From Corynespora cassiicola (lineage: Eukaryota; Ascomycota; Dothideomycetes; Pleosporales; Corynesporascaceae): DNA of 64,000 nt. How positions within the stretch are numbered: position 1 is the first letter of the stretch; each line of letters opens with the position of its first letter. A program made the translations under genes and the position numbers. The DNA lies in the NCBI GenBank assembly GCA_022059125.1, contig JAEUWY010000021.1:1-64000 (forward strand), written 5' to 3'. Shown here one piece after another: positions 44,481-55,319 of this stretch. The notes beneath the pieces are model-generated. The model worked only from the letters and a program-made list of their open reading frames with translations, was not told the DNA's origin and did not search any database.

Positions 44481-44963
44481 TCACGTGGTCTTGAGCGTCT
44501 TCGCGCCGTTTGGAATGCCCACGCCGGCGAAGAAGAGCAGGCGCGTGACGATCAGAAAGTAGACGAAGCCGACGTTGCCCCCGTCCGTGGCATTCCAGTC
44601 CCAGAAGCGCCAGTAGACCCAGGCGCCGGCGGGACGCACAGCATACAGGTGGCCGAGGTCGGCCACGAACAGGCCAAAAAGAAAAGTGTTCCAAACCTTG
44701 CGGTCGGCCGTGGACCGCAGGACCAGAGCCTCGCTGATGCAGAGCAGCAGGTACAGGTTGGCCAACTGCGACAGGACGATTTGCGACGCTATGGGGACCG
44801 ATTGGCCCGGGGCGGGGGCGCTGGCCGGGTGCGTCTGCGCAAGGTACGTCTGCTGCAGGCAGTGGGCATAGACGGCGCCGGCGAAGGTGGACAGTGGTTC
44901 GATGTAGAGGAAGACGAGCCTGTAGAGGGCCGGCAGGGCCGGCGAGGCCGGGGGGTGCGTCAT
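44481..44963 (-). CDS. DUF7704-type fungal membrane protein
   Basis: A single exon of 160 residues. The only in-frame ATG is at 44963, opening MTHPPASPALPALYRLVFLY. The order of features fits the fungal DUF7704 family. It begins with LYRLVFLYIEPLSTFAGA, continues with a Q/P loop, then LSQLANLYLLLCISEALVLR, KVWNTFLFGLFVADLGHLYA, YWRFWDWNATDGGN, and a last helix FVYFLIVTRLLFFAGVG. That gives four predicted membrane helices. The biochemical role is unknown. The frame stays open upstream of the ATG through a poly-leucine run encoded by the (CTG)n tract at 45061-45117, which could be an N-terminal extension from an unseen exon. Confidence 0.82.
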   Translation of the reverse strand: MTHPPASPALPALYRLVFLYIEPLSTFAGAVYAHCLQQTYLAQTHPASAPAPGQSVPIASQIVLSQLANLYLLLCISEALVLRSTADRKVWNTFLFGLFVADLGHLYAVRPAGAWVYWRFWDWNATDGGNVGFVYFLIVTRLLFFAGVGIPNGAKTLKTT

Positions 44964-45863
44964 GGCTGGAGAGGAGGAGGAGGAGGCGAGGGGGGCGGTG
45001 AGGGTGGAGGTGGTGGTAGTGGTGGTAGACGGTGAGGATGCAGCAAGCAATTCCTCGTACAGTAGCAGCGGCAGTAGTAGCAGCAGCAGCAGCAGCAGTA
45101 GGAGCAGCAGCAGTGCAATGGACGGGCCTAGGGGATAATCTGGGGAGGGCTCGGGAATCACAGCGGGCTAGTGTTGAGCGCGGTGGATGCGGTGGGCGGA
45201 CGGACCGCGGGCTGGCGGCGGGCAGGGCCTGGCACGGCTTTCTCGGCTGAGTGCAGTTCGATCGGCCGTCTCGCAATTTCACAGGCCCAGCCCACAGGCC
45301 CTACGCAGGCCTTCGCAGGCCCTCCCCAGGCCCTCAGCGCGCCCTACGCGGGCTGCATAACGCGCGCAGGCTCCCATAAAAACACGCGGGCCTGGCGCAG
45401 CGGCGGCAACTTAATGCCCTCGCCCTCTGGACACAGCTCCCCTAGCCGCGACTATATTTTCGCTGCCCCGTCAACACCACCCTTCACCACGCCACCCAGA
45501 CCACCGCCCTCCACCCACCACCACCCTCTCCACCCACTCCACGCTCCCTCTAGCCGGGCCTGCCCCCGACTCATTCCTCGCCTCTACCGACTCTACCGCT
45601 CTTCCGCCCTGCCCTACCGCCCCCTTCGCCATTAGCACCGCTGCCGGCCGCCGTGCACGCCCGCCAGCCCACCGAACCACCGAAAGCCTACCTCCTTGAT
45701 TGTCCCTCCCTGGCCGCCCTGCTTGACTCTGCAAGTCCCTCCCTGACCCTTGGTTGCCGGCCTCGTTTCGGCTTCGCTCGCTCCTTGGTCCTCGGTGACA
45801 CGCCGTCGAGCCGTCTCATCAACCTCTTCCACCTCCCTCCCTCCGCCTGCCCAGACGCCGACG
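44964..45863. other. Divergent intergenic region with (CAG)n tract
   Basis: About 0.9 kb between the DUF7704-type gene and the F-box/WD40 gene. A (AGC)n tract lies at 45061-45117. From 45420 on, the plus strand is strongly pyrimidine-rich, resembling a fungal promoter and leader. Short stacked CAGGCCC-type repeats occur at 45285-45350. Confidence 0.5.
45061..45117. repeat. (AGC)n trinucleotide tract
   Basis: AGCAGCAGCAGCAGC with GTA and GGA interruptions. On the minus strand it is in frame with the DUF7704-type gene and would encode 14 leucines, a proline and three more leucines. Confidence 0.85.
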
Positions 45864-48333
45864 ATGCATCGCAAGCCCTCGGTCCTCGTGCACCGTCCCA
45901 AAACCTCGTCTGCCGCCACATCCTCGTCTTCTGCCTCCCACTCCCACTCCCACTCGCACTCCCCCACCGACGACCTCAGCTCCCTCTCCCTCGAGCCCGC
46001 CGCCTCCCCCTCCAGGAACACCATGAAGCGCACTGCCTCGCAGACCTTCAACTCGCCGCACTACGACTCCGACCTGGCCCGTCTGGTGTCGGTGCAGGAG
46101 GGAGCACGCCTGTCGCAGTACCCCATTCCCCAACACCCCTCGCTCCCTGCCGCCTCGTCGCTGTCGCGCGCCCCCCAGTCCTTCTCCGGCAGCATCAAGC
46201 AGATATGTCGTCGCCTGTCGTCGTCGTCGACGCCCTCGGGCTCGTCATCCCACCGTCGCCCCTCCATTCACAACATCTTCGACCACCCGCCTCAGCTTTC
46301 TTCTTCCTCCTCCTCCTCCTCCTCCTCCGCCACCACCAACCACAACAATAGCAACAACAACAACAACTTCGCCCAACCTTCCGCCGCGCCTGCCTCCCGC
46401 AAAAGCACCGACCTGTTCCGCCTCCCCCTGCAACACCAGGACTCGGGCATCCCCACCCCCCAACAGGAGGCCCCTATCGGTTTCGGATCTTCTTCCTCAT
46501 CCTCGTCCTCGTCCTCTTCCAAGTACTCGGTCTTCAAGCGCTTCGGCAGCATCAAAAGACGGCCCGCCGCCTCGGGTCCCTCGGGTGAATTTGCAAAGTT
46601 CAACCCTGTCCCGCCGCCCATTCCCTCCAACTATCCCTCGCAGCAACAGCAACAGCAACAGCAGCACCCCGTGCAGGCGCCAGGCACTGCCGCACGCCAG
46701 GCCGCCGCCGCCGCAAACGATGCGCGCCAGAGCCAACTGCGACGCGAACACGAGCAAACTTCCCGTTTCCTCGCTGGCCACCTGCCGCAATCGATGAACA
46801 TGGAGGAGGTCATCAAGGACAACGAGAGCGGCGTAGGCATGGTGTGCTCCTCGCCCATCAGCCGCACCGAGAGCAATGCTGAGGAGAAGAAGATGTGTAA
46901 GTGCCCCTGCCGGCTTGTACCCTCTGCACAATTAATCCCCTAACCAACCGCACAGTCGACCCCCTACACGTCCTGCCCAACGAGATCGCCACCCTCGTTC
47001 TCTCCAATCTCGACGCTGCATCCCTAGTCAAAGCCGAGCTGGTCTCAAAACTGTGGCAAGATGTTGCCACCTCGTCACACGTTTGGAAAAATGTCTTCCT
47101 GCGCCAATTCGAGCCAGAGGTCCACGTCTCGCCCACGCCCATTCAGATGGGAGGCGCTGGCATCGGCAACTTCGCATCGGGCAAGCCGGGCCCCGGCCAG
47201 GACTGGAAGACCATGTACAAGGTCCGCAAGACCATAAACCGCCGCTGGAGGGCCTGCTCGCCCAGCGCCATCTACCTCAACGGCCACACCGACTCGGTCT
47301 ACTGCTGCCAATTCGATGAGTAAGTGCTCCGAAAATTCACGCACAGTCGCGCATCTAACACGTCAACAGGAACAAAGTCATCACTGGCTCCCGCGATCGC
47401 ACTATCCGCGTGTGGGACATGAAGACGTTCAGGTGCACCAAGGTCATCGGCACCGCCGAGGTCCGGCCTCAGCTCAACACGCCCGCCCCGCTCGAGGAGC
47501 ACAAGGAGACGGTCGTCAGCCACCCCTCGATGAACGGCACCCCCGAAGGAAACGACATTTACAATGTACCCGCCGATATGCACAACGCCTCCATTCTGTG
47601 CCTGCAGTACGACGACAAGATCATGGTCACGGGCAGCTCCGACTGGACCTGCATTGTGTGGGACATTACTGGAGACGAGTACATTCCCATGTATAGGCTC
47701 AGGGGCCACAAGGCCGGTGTCCTTGATGTCTGCCTTGATGATAAGCACATCATCTCCTGCTCCAAGGATTCCGCCATCATGGTGTGGGATCGTGCCACTG
47801 GACAGCACATTCGCACTCTCAACGGCCACCGTGGACCCGTCAACGCCGTCCAGCTGCGCGGCAACCTGCTCGTTTCCGCATCGGGAGATGGCGTTGCAAA
47901 ACTCTGGAACCTCGACACCGGAACCTCAATCAAGGACTTTCCTTCCGAGGACCGTGGTCTCGCTGCCGTTGAGTTTTCCGATGATGCCAAGTATGTGCTT
48001 GCCGGGGGCAACGACCACGTCGTGTACAAATTCGACACGACAACCGGTAAGTTAGTCCACACCTCCACTAAGCATGGAGGCCTAGTGCGCTCTCTGTTCT
48101 TGGATGCGTTCAACGGCCGCATCGTTTCTGGATCCTACGACCAGAGCATCCGCGTCTCCGACTACGAGACGGGCGAGGTGTTTGCCTGCTACGAGAACTG
48201 GACTACGAGCTGGATTCTTTCGGCCAAGAGCGATTATCGCCGCGTCGTGGCCACCAGCCAGGACGGCCGTGCGCTCATCCTAGACTTTGGCTGGAAAGTG
48301 GAGGGCAAGGACACGTTGGTTGGCTCCAAGTGA
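45864..48333 (+). CDS. F-box and WD40-repeat protein (putative SCF substrate receptor)
   Basis: Three exons, 45864-46896, 46956-47319 and 47370-48333, give 786 residues. The start is ATG (MHRKPSVLVH); the frame upstream has no ATG. Residues 1-340 are low-complexity, with poly-Ser, Gln and His-Ser stretches and an RRLSSSSTPSG basic patch. The F-box lies at about 346-393 (DPLHVLPNEIATLVLSNLD, then LVSKLWQDVA). A seven-bladed WD40 propeller fills about 450-786, with GHTDSVYCCQF ... RDRTIRVWDM as the first blade, GHKAGVLDVCL ... DSAIMVWDR as the third, and DGRALILDF as the last. The F-box should bind Skp1 and the propeller a phosphorylated target for ubiquitination. It is not clearly Met30/SconB, FWD-1 or Cdc4, so no symbol is given. 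Confidence 0.88.
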
Positions 48334-49900
48334 GCGTGCGTGTCCTCGCTTCCCGCAGCGAACGACGCACCAGTGCAGGATTCATGTCGGTGGTTTTTGG
48401 TGGAAACGGTTGCAGGGGTCGGCAATCTAGGCGCCCAACGCGCGGTGCGTCTGGATTCCAGATCCTGAAACCCTCAGCAACAACAGCAGCACTCGCTTGT
48501 GCGTGTTGTCGACTTTTTCTCTGCACACCCATTGCGCAGGGTGCGCAGATTGACCGTCTGCACGCACACGCTCCCGGGTCACGATCCGGGGCCTGGCTGC
48601 CAGCGTACGTGCACATCATCTGAGATTGGTGCACGGAAAACGTACGAGGCGAGGCTGGCGTTTTATTCATCCATGAAGCATTTTCAGCGTTGCATGCATC
48701 AATCACATGGAAAGGACACATTTGCATAGCATGTCTGTCTGTCTGCATAGCATGTCCCGCATGCCGTCGATATAGGGGGGTTATTGTTGTTGATCCCTAA
48801 CGGACCCCCCCTTATTTTCCACTTTCGCATCTTCCAATTCTTGACCCCCGGACCCTATAGATTTTTTTGCGTATGCATTTTATCTGGTATGCACCGGGGG
48901 TCCTTGTTATTCTCGGCATTTCCTATGTTCCTCATCTTTTAACCTTTTTTTTTTTCCTTTGTCGTCGTCGTTGTTCAAAATGGGCGTGGTCGTTTTAGCT
49001 GTCTTGCTGATGGTTCATCTCCGCCCTTTTTTTCGGTATATTTTTGGTTGGGAATTGCAGCAACTAAGGCAAGGGCGGATGGCATGGTGCTTGGCGTACT
49101 ATAGACCTCTCTGTTTCTTTTTTGTTTCCGCTTTTGTGCGGATATACCCTGTCCCCATTTTTGGTACTTTTTCTTTGTTTCCTTTTAGTTGAGGCGAGTA
49201 AGGGGGAATACTCGCGTTGGGGAGAGGTGAGATGATAGGATATGTACGTGGATGGAGCTGGACTGCACTGGGACTGGGACTTGGACTGGAATTGGAATTG
49301 GAATAGGGATTGGATCGGACTGGAGTGCTGTGCTGTGCAAATCAATGGCTGACCGGGCTGGGCTGGTCGGTCGATGGATACCCCGATACATACAAATAAG
49401 CCGTTAGAAACCTTGTAATCAATAATTTAGACTGTTAACATACTGCGCTCGCTGGCTGACCGTTTTGGCCGTTTGTTGTTGCTATTATTGACATGGATGG
49501 TGACTCTGTGGCGTTTGGAGCATGTTATGCGTGGGTGTGAGTGGGTGGTGCTGGGGAGAGGGTCGTTTCATGTCGTTATTCCATTGTCGTTCGACTGAAT
49601 TGTTTGGGGTTGAGTATGACTCCATTTCCTATGTATTCGTTACAGGGTCTTGGAACGGCGTGCTCGTGTCAGTCATGGTGTGACTTGTGGGTATCTACGT
49701 AGTTTTCCATCTTAATAGGCCATATGTATATTGCCATTGTCCATCCTAGTTGTATATTCCAGTAGTTAATTCATTGCTCGTTACTCTCCAATGCCACCGT
49801 GTCAGTAGCGTTTCTTGATGCCCGTCCGTCTGACTCGCAAAAACCCTCAGGTCCCTATCCTCCCCTCTACCCAGGCCCCCAACTCCCATCCCACAATCTC
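48334..49900. other. Convergent intergenic region
   Basis: About 1.6 kb between the 3' ends of the F-box/WD40 gene and the XRCC2-like gene. T-rich tracts (48930-49190) and a (TGGAAT)n-like run near 49285 are present. No gene is supported; small frames are T-rich artefacts. Confidence 0.5.
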
Positions 49901-51222
49901 TCAGCAGGTCCTTTCAGCCTCCTCTGCCTCTACGTTGACCCCTATTCCCACCCCAAACACAAAACCCTCGCCCTTTCTGCCTTCCCCCGCCCCAAAACAC
50001 TCAAACCGCCCCCTCCCCACAACCTGCCCCCTACTCCCCCTTTCGCCCTCCACCTCCCTAACTCCCACCCCCTCCCTGAATCCCCTAACCTCCGCCCTGC
50101 GTACCACCGCTCTCTTTACAGATACCCCTTTCGGCCACGTAGTTGGCAGCGCAGCACGGAGGCGCGCTGGGTCGGGGGAGGCAGAGGCGGGGCGGGAGGA
50201 GAGTACGATCGGGGCGTGGAGAGTGGTTCGAATGGATAGGAGGAGCCTTGTGAGATGTGATGATGCTGTGTTGAGCATGTGCGTGTAGCTCTGAGGGGGT
50301 TGAGGTTGGGGCTGGAACGGAGGACAGAGCACGGAGGGTAGGTAGGCGTGCATATCCTCCAGCACCACCGCGCCGACTCTGCGGGCGCCGCTTTGATGCC
50401 GGGCGCCGCCGCCTTCGAGGAGGTACGCTGGTAAATGGGCGAGGAGGGATAGGAGTGCGTGGAAAGAGGTGGGAGAGAGGATGTGTAGGTGCTTCAATGC
50501 GCACGCCACTGTGTTTTTGACTTGCGTTTTCGCATGCGGCGGGATGGCTCCCGCGCCAGCAGAGGTTGTGAGGCGAGAGAGTATGTGCGAGGCCATGCAG
50601 CGGGTGAGGAGGCGGGTGTGGTGCCTTTGCTGGTGTGCCGAGTGCCGGTGTGGGGGCAGGATGAGGATGCAGGTCGTAGAGTGGCCGGATAGGGGGATAG
50701 TTTGGTGATGGGAAGGGAGGAGGAGGGTGGCGAGGAGGCGGTGGATCAGGGGAGTTGTGCCTGTGGGGGAGGGGTGATGGGAGGACGGAGGGGAGAGGAG
50801 CTCGAGGATTGGGGGATGGGAGGATGGTAAGGGCTGGGGCTGGGGGTTCGTGGCCAGGTCGGCATTTTGAGCGAGGGGGCCGTTTCCTGGTAGCCTTTGA
50901 TTTGGATCTTGGTGCTGCTGGTGGTGGTTTTGTTGTCCTGCTTGGCCGTGTGATTGTGGAGGTGGTTGTTCTGCGAGCATGTCGTCTAACTCGCGCATCC
51001 CAAACCAACCCACCCGTGCCATGTCCAACGCCGCCAACTCTGCAAATATCTGTAGAAAGGCATTAGCAAAGATCCGCCATCTTCAAGAACAGACAACGGT
51101 ATAGTGAGGGAAGATGTCCAAAAATCCGATAAAAAAAAGCTCACCTCTCCCAACCCCACAACACTCCCCTCCCCCAACACCCGTTCCCCAAACTTCCTCA
51201 CTCCACCACCACCACCATCCAT
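49901..51222 (-). CDS. XRCC2-like RAD51 paralogue
   Basis: Two exons, 51222-51145 and 51049-49901, joined in phase 0 across a 95-nt intron give 408 residues. The junction reads VGLGE-IFAELAALDM. The pattern matches fungal XRCC2-type RecA/RAD51-fold proteins. PILELLSPPSSHHPSPTG occupies the P-loop position, LLATLLLP follows, and GAVVLEDMHAYLPSVL is the Walker B-like strand. LTRLLLSIRTTLHAPIVLSS is the next core strand, and the C terminus has LRAALPTTWPKGVSVKRAVV. RAD51 paralogues assist RAD51 in homologous recombination in the nucleus. The Walker A site is degenerate: where GxxGxGK(T/S) is expected it has PTGTTPLIH, with no lysine. The start is only 50 bp from the oppositely oriented SOM1 start. 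Confidence 0.72.
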
Positions 51223-51272
51223 CTCTTCCACCCCACACCTTCAATTCCTACCCTTAAACTACCACACACACA
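51223..51272. promoter_or_regulatory. Compact bidirectional promoter, XRCC2-like / SOM1
   Basis: Only 50 bp separate the two start codons. The stretch is C/A-rich and has no TATA box. The promoter elements and leaders of both genes must overlap the neighbouring coding or intron sequence, or one start is misplaced. Confidence 0.55.
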
Positions 51273-51909
51273 ATGGCCCCCCCAATACCAACCTTCCACC
51301 TCTCAGCCCTAGAATCAAACCTCCAGCTCTCCCCTAAGACGGGCAAGCCGCTGAAGCCCAAGGATGGCGGCGGCGCAATTGACCTCTCGTCCTGCGCGCT
51401 CAAGGAGATGCTGCAGTACAAGTGCGACGTGCGACGCAGGCCGGGTATCACCAGCACGACCAGCAGCACGGGCGCCGACTCAGCGGCTGCGGCAAAGGAG
51501 AGTGATGGGGGCGCGGAGGTGATTGCGCGGAAGACGAGGATGGAGGAGCACTGGGTTGTTTGCGCGCCGGTGCGGAGATGGTATCGCGTGTACGTATTTC
51601 TTCTTCTCTCCCTGGCTTTGTCCCCTCATTTCTTTCCCTTCTCTCGTTCTGAACACGCACTCCTGGCTGTGCTTGTTTTACTTTGCGTTCCTTTGCCCTG
51701 CTTTGCCGTGTCTGGTCGCGTGGTCCAGTCTTGGCGCGTGCACGTGATATCCGCTTGCTTGTTCGCTCGCGCTCTGGAACCGAATCTAACGTGGGGACGT
51801 GTGTAGGTGCGCAAACGGGGTTCACGTCGAGACGACGGCGTGGGAGGGGTGGAGGGCGGAGCGGGAGCGCGAGGCCAAGAGCGGGGACGTTGGTGGTGCA
51901 GCAGTGTGA
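51273..51909 (+). CDS. SOM1: Mitochondrial export protein SOM1-like
   Basis: Two exons, 51273-51589 and 51807-51909, give 139 residues; the 217-nt intron is long for this window. The start ATG opens MAPPIPTFHLSALESNLQL. Family traits are ALKEMLQYKCDV, then VVCAPVRRWYRVCANGVHVE and TTAWEGW, formed across the splice junction. The cysteines of LLQYxC, VVC and CxNG are the conserved features of Som1, a small subunit of the mitochondrial inner-membrane protease (Imp1/Imp2) needed to process some sorted precursors. The middle Thr/Ala/Gly-rich linker (about 58-75) is variable. It shares a very short divergent promoter with the XRCC2-like gene. Confidence 0.82.
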
Positions 51910-52258
51910 GACATTGGAAAGAGACGGACGGACGGGCAGGCACGTGTATGATATGAGGTACGATTTGATTTAGATTGGCTGCAGCTCCTAGACTGTATAA
52001 CGTGCGTCACTCTGTGCAAGCAAAGAAAAAAAAATCCCATGACGTTCGAAATCCAAACACTCGTATTGTAACGAGCTAATCGTGGGTTGGCAATGCCATA
52101 TCCGCACCCAGTAGTATGACAGCTGTGAATAACCCGTCTCGTAGTCGACCAAACAAGGAAAAAACGCCCCCAATATGCTGATGCCCTCCTCCAAAACGCC
52201 TCGCTGTAAAATGCATGCCGATTGAAAAATATCCATATCAAGACCGCAGAGACCGCGC
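51910..52258. other. Convergent intergenic region
   Basis: 349 bp between the SOM1 and TAF8 stop codons. It presumably contains both polyadenylation regions; an A-run (52021-52034) is present. Nothing else seen. Confidence 0.5.
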
Positions 52259-53355
52259 TCAAAAGCCTCGCGCCGACCGTCTATAGAACTTTTGGTCGTA
52301 ATTAACGTGTACGCCCTCCTCCAGCTTTGCCTTCTTCTCCTCTAGTTTGTCGTCCTTGCGCAGTGTCAAGGGTGCTTGCTCGTCGTCATCCTCCATGGCG
52401 TCCTCTGCACGCTGTCGTTCTTGCTCCTTTTGTGCGCGATCAGCTTCTTCAGCCAACACGTCTTCCATGGCTGCTTTCCACAGCTTGTCATTTTCCTTCA
52501 TCCGTTTACTCTTTCTGCGCTTTCCTGCCTTGTTACTTTGCAACCCGGCCTTTTGAGCGGCCATGAGCTTCCGTAGGCTCTGTTCTGCGAGTATACCCTC
52601 CTCGGTCGCCTTTTCCCGAATCTTTCGTGGATCGTTCTCGCGTTCTGTGAAGACGGGCGTGGCCTTGTACGTGTGTTTGGATGGAAATGGGGGGAAATGC
52701 TTGGGGATATATGCCTTGCTCTCTTTTTCTGCCTTTCCTGACAGTTCGGAGCCAAGCAGGCCTTCAAGGTCCGGTGGTGGGGGCTCTGCGGTTTCGGGCG
52801 GTGGAAAGTCTGGCTGCAGTAATGTGGTCGGGACCTCGCCTGTATCGAGATGCTCTTCAAGCTCTCCGGATCCGCGTAGGCCGCAGGACGTGAGCGCGTA
52901 TATCCAGTCAAAGGCAACCGTCTCGGTGCGCCGCGCGCTCATCATGCTCTTGCGTACCTGGGTGGTAAAGTTCTGCATATCTGTCGCGCGTCAGTACCTC
53001 AGCTCCCGTCGCAAAGCCTCGCCCGCGACCTACACTGATCAACCATGTTCCGGAACGACTCTAGCACCTCGGGCCGCGCCGTGTCGAAGCCAGCGGCCTT
53101 GCATTGTATGGCAATGGCGCGTTTCAATTGGTGGTCGAAAAACTCCTTGTGCTCGCCCGTAGGGTCGATTTCGGCGCTCGTGTCCTCGATAATGTGCCCG
53201 ATGGGCTGCGCGTACCGGATCTGGTGCACGACCTTGCGCTTTTTAGTGGGTTGTTGTGTCGCGCCGTGCGGCGGCTGCGCGTCTGGGTGCGTCCTCTTCA
53301 TGCCTGCGAGATCACCGACACTGCCGGCGCTGAGGGGGGAGATGATGCCTGGCAT
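52259..53355 (-). CDS. TAF8: TFIID subunit 8 (TAF8)
   Basis: Two exons, 53355-53034 and 52980-52259, with a 53-nt intron give 347 residues. The junction reads MVDQYMQNFTTQVRKSMMS. The bromodomain-associated histone fold covers about residues 45-140 (HQLKRAIAIQCKAAGFDTAR, VLESFRNMVDQ, then ARRTETVAFDWIYALTSCGL). The TAF8 C-terminal domain is at about 197-218 (YIPKHFPPFPSKHTYKATPV). TAF8 pairs with TAF10 in the TFIID complex for RNA polymerase II initiation. The tail is charged, with a bipartite basic patch (GKRRKSKRMKEN), a plausible nuclear signal. The start at 53355 is the first ATG; a second (MKRTHPD) lies 18 codons later. Confidence 0.9.
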
Positions 53356-53805
53356 AAGCCTGTCGCCGGTTCTGTGGAGTAGTGGTGAAGTCGTGGCGGA
53401 GGAGGGAGGGTCGGGGCTTTGAGGCCGAGGGTGGGCGGGAGGACGGCAGTCGCGCGAGCAGTGAATGCTAGAGGGCCGGTTGGGAATGAGCGAGCGTGTG
53501 GGTGATGGCGGGTCGGCGAACGGAGACAGGCGGCCAGTGAAGGGGTCGGAATGGAGCGTCGAGCGGCAGCGCTGTTGCTGTTGCAGCCTTCACCACCTTT
53601 GGCATGTCTTTGAGTCGAGCTCCCCAAAGGCGCGGCTCGCTGGCGCTCGGGCCGGGCTTGGCGGCTGCTTAGCTCAGCCAATCTTCACACCACCAGCCAA
53701 ACCTCGTCGGACCCAACGTCAACCAGTCGACCCGCCCTTTTACAGCTCCATCCACCCGCATCCCGCACCACCGCCCCTCTCCACTCTACCAATCCCGACT
53801 TCACA
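53356..53805. promoter_or_regulatory. Divergent promoter region, TAF8 / COX9
   Basis: 450 bp between the two start codons, the only possible location for both promoters. The COX9 side is C-rich (CCACCGCCCCTCTCCACTC) near the start. No TATA box was seen. Small frames here are low-complexity. Confidence 0.45.
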
Positions 53806-54221
53806 ATGGCCGTCAAACCCATTACCGGCGTATGTGCTGCCATTGATGCCCCCGCGCGCATGGGGACCGACTACTAATGACTGGCTCTGCAGATGCTCCG
53901 CCGCACCGTCGTGCTCGACCTTTCCGTCGCCCTTGGTCCGTAGCCCCCGAAATTCATGGTCTCTCGCGCTACGGAGCTGTTTCGAAGCTTTGCAGTGGGC
54001 GCGGGGGGTGGATATGGAGCCCAGACTGACATGACGCAGGCCTTGGTGTCGCCGCCGGCTACGGTTGGTGGTACGGTACGTAGCGCGCCCGGCGACGACA
54101 TTTATCGCAGCAGGCAGTCATACTCACTTATACAGGATACCACGTTCCCGCCGTCCGCCACCGCGATGCCTTCTACCAGAAGATTGAGGACGAGCGCGCC
54201 GCTGCCATTGGCCAGAAATAA
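53806..54221 (+). CDS. COX9: Cytochrome c oxidase subunit 7a (Cox9)
   Basis: Four tiny exons, 53806-53829, 53893-53935, 54040-54075 and 54136-54221, join in frame to a 62-residue protein. The start, MAVKPITGMLRRTVVLDLS, and the helix ALGLGVAAGYGWWYGYHVP give the layout of fungal Cox9. A short matrix N terminus is followed by one inner-membrane helix with a WW(Y/W) motif and a charged tail (RHRDAFYQKIEDERA). It is a structural subunit of respiratory complex IV. Length equals the family's usual 55-65 residues. The coding sequence is unusually broken up for this window, with exons of 24, 43 and 36 nt. Confidence 0.92.
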
Positions 54222-55319
54222 ATACCCCGACCGCTCCCTACTACGCAAGATTTCCTATGTGCACTGGCGGATTGAAGGCATAGACGCTGGCTCGAGTGGA
54301 GGCCATTGTATCATAGGCGGGGTATCTGGTCCGCAAATCAATCAAACATCAGGCCATTACGACTGAATTGAGACGTGTTGAACCACCGAGTGGTTTGTAT
54401 TGCAATGCAAGCTGGGTCGTGTTATTTTTGCACAATTGATGTTCTGACTTGCGGCTGTAATTCCTGGACATGAGACTATATTTCATGCCAAGATTCGTGT
54501 GAATGTTCCCCAAGCCCCCGGCAGTCGCATTGGCAATGGAAATTGCTTGACGGGTCTCATGGAAATTGCGTCTGTGTTGTCATTTTACAGTTCTGTTTCC
54601 ATGCTGCAAGGTCGATGACCATATAGTTCCCAAGACATTCGAGGTCTCCACTCACCTGATCCAATCACTCGGCGTCTATTTCCAAATTCGCAAGTCGCCT
54701 TGTATCTGTAATCGTATGAAATCTCATCTATGATATTTTGGGTAACAAATAAATCTAGGAAGCTTACCCAGGTACAAATAGACAAGGATAATGCAATTCA
54801 GGTGAGTTGATATGAGATGGAGCTACTGCCCTCGCTATCGTCTAGGGCCTTCCTCTAGCTCTACATGCATTTATCAAGATATGAAACCGAATTTTAGATA
54901 ACTAGTATATTTTGATTCAGCTGAGCAAAATAAACTGAAAACACTAATTGACCTCTATTGACATACACTTTCATTCAGGTTTGCACACTTGCTTATAGGT
55001 AGGCATCTTGTTCATTGCCACGGGGCATGCAGGGTCTTTATACACGGTCGGAATAACGCGCCAACATAGTCATATATTCTCCTTACTATCCTAGTTGGCC
55101 ATTAGGTATTCTTGCCGGCCAATGGAACTCAAGATACATAGGTACCTAGATAAGGGCCACTAGCTACTAACCCCATCGAGTGGCTGTCGTGATGTACAGC
55201 ATTGACCAATCATCTCTCGCCCCGGAAAAACCTCCCCCCGACAAAATCTATCAACCTCCCAAACACGTCCCCGTCCATCACGACGTCGACATCCCCGTCC
55301 CCTCGACCAAACCCCAAAA
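54222..55319. other. Intergenic region
   Basis: About 1.1 kb, mildly AT-rich at 54.4-55.1 kb. It contains the end of COX9 and the promoter of the mL58 gene. No gene, repeat or RNA was recognised. Confidence 0.5.
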
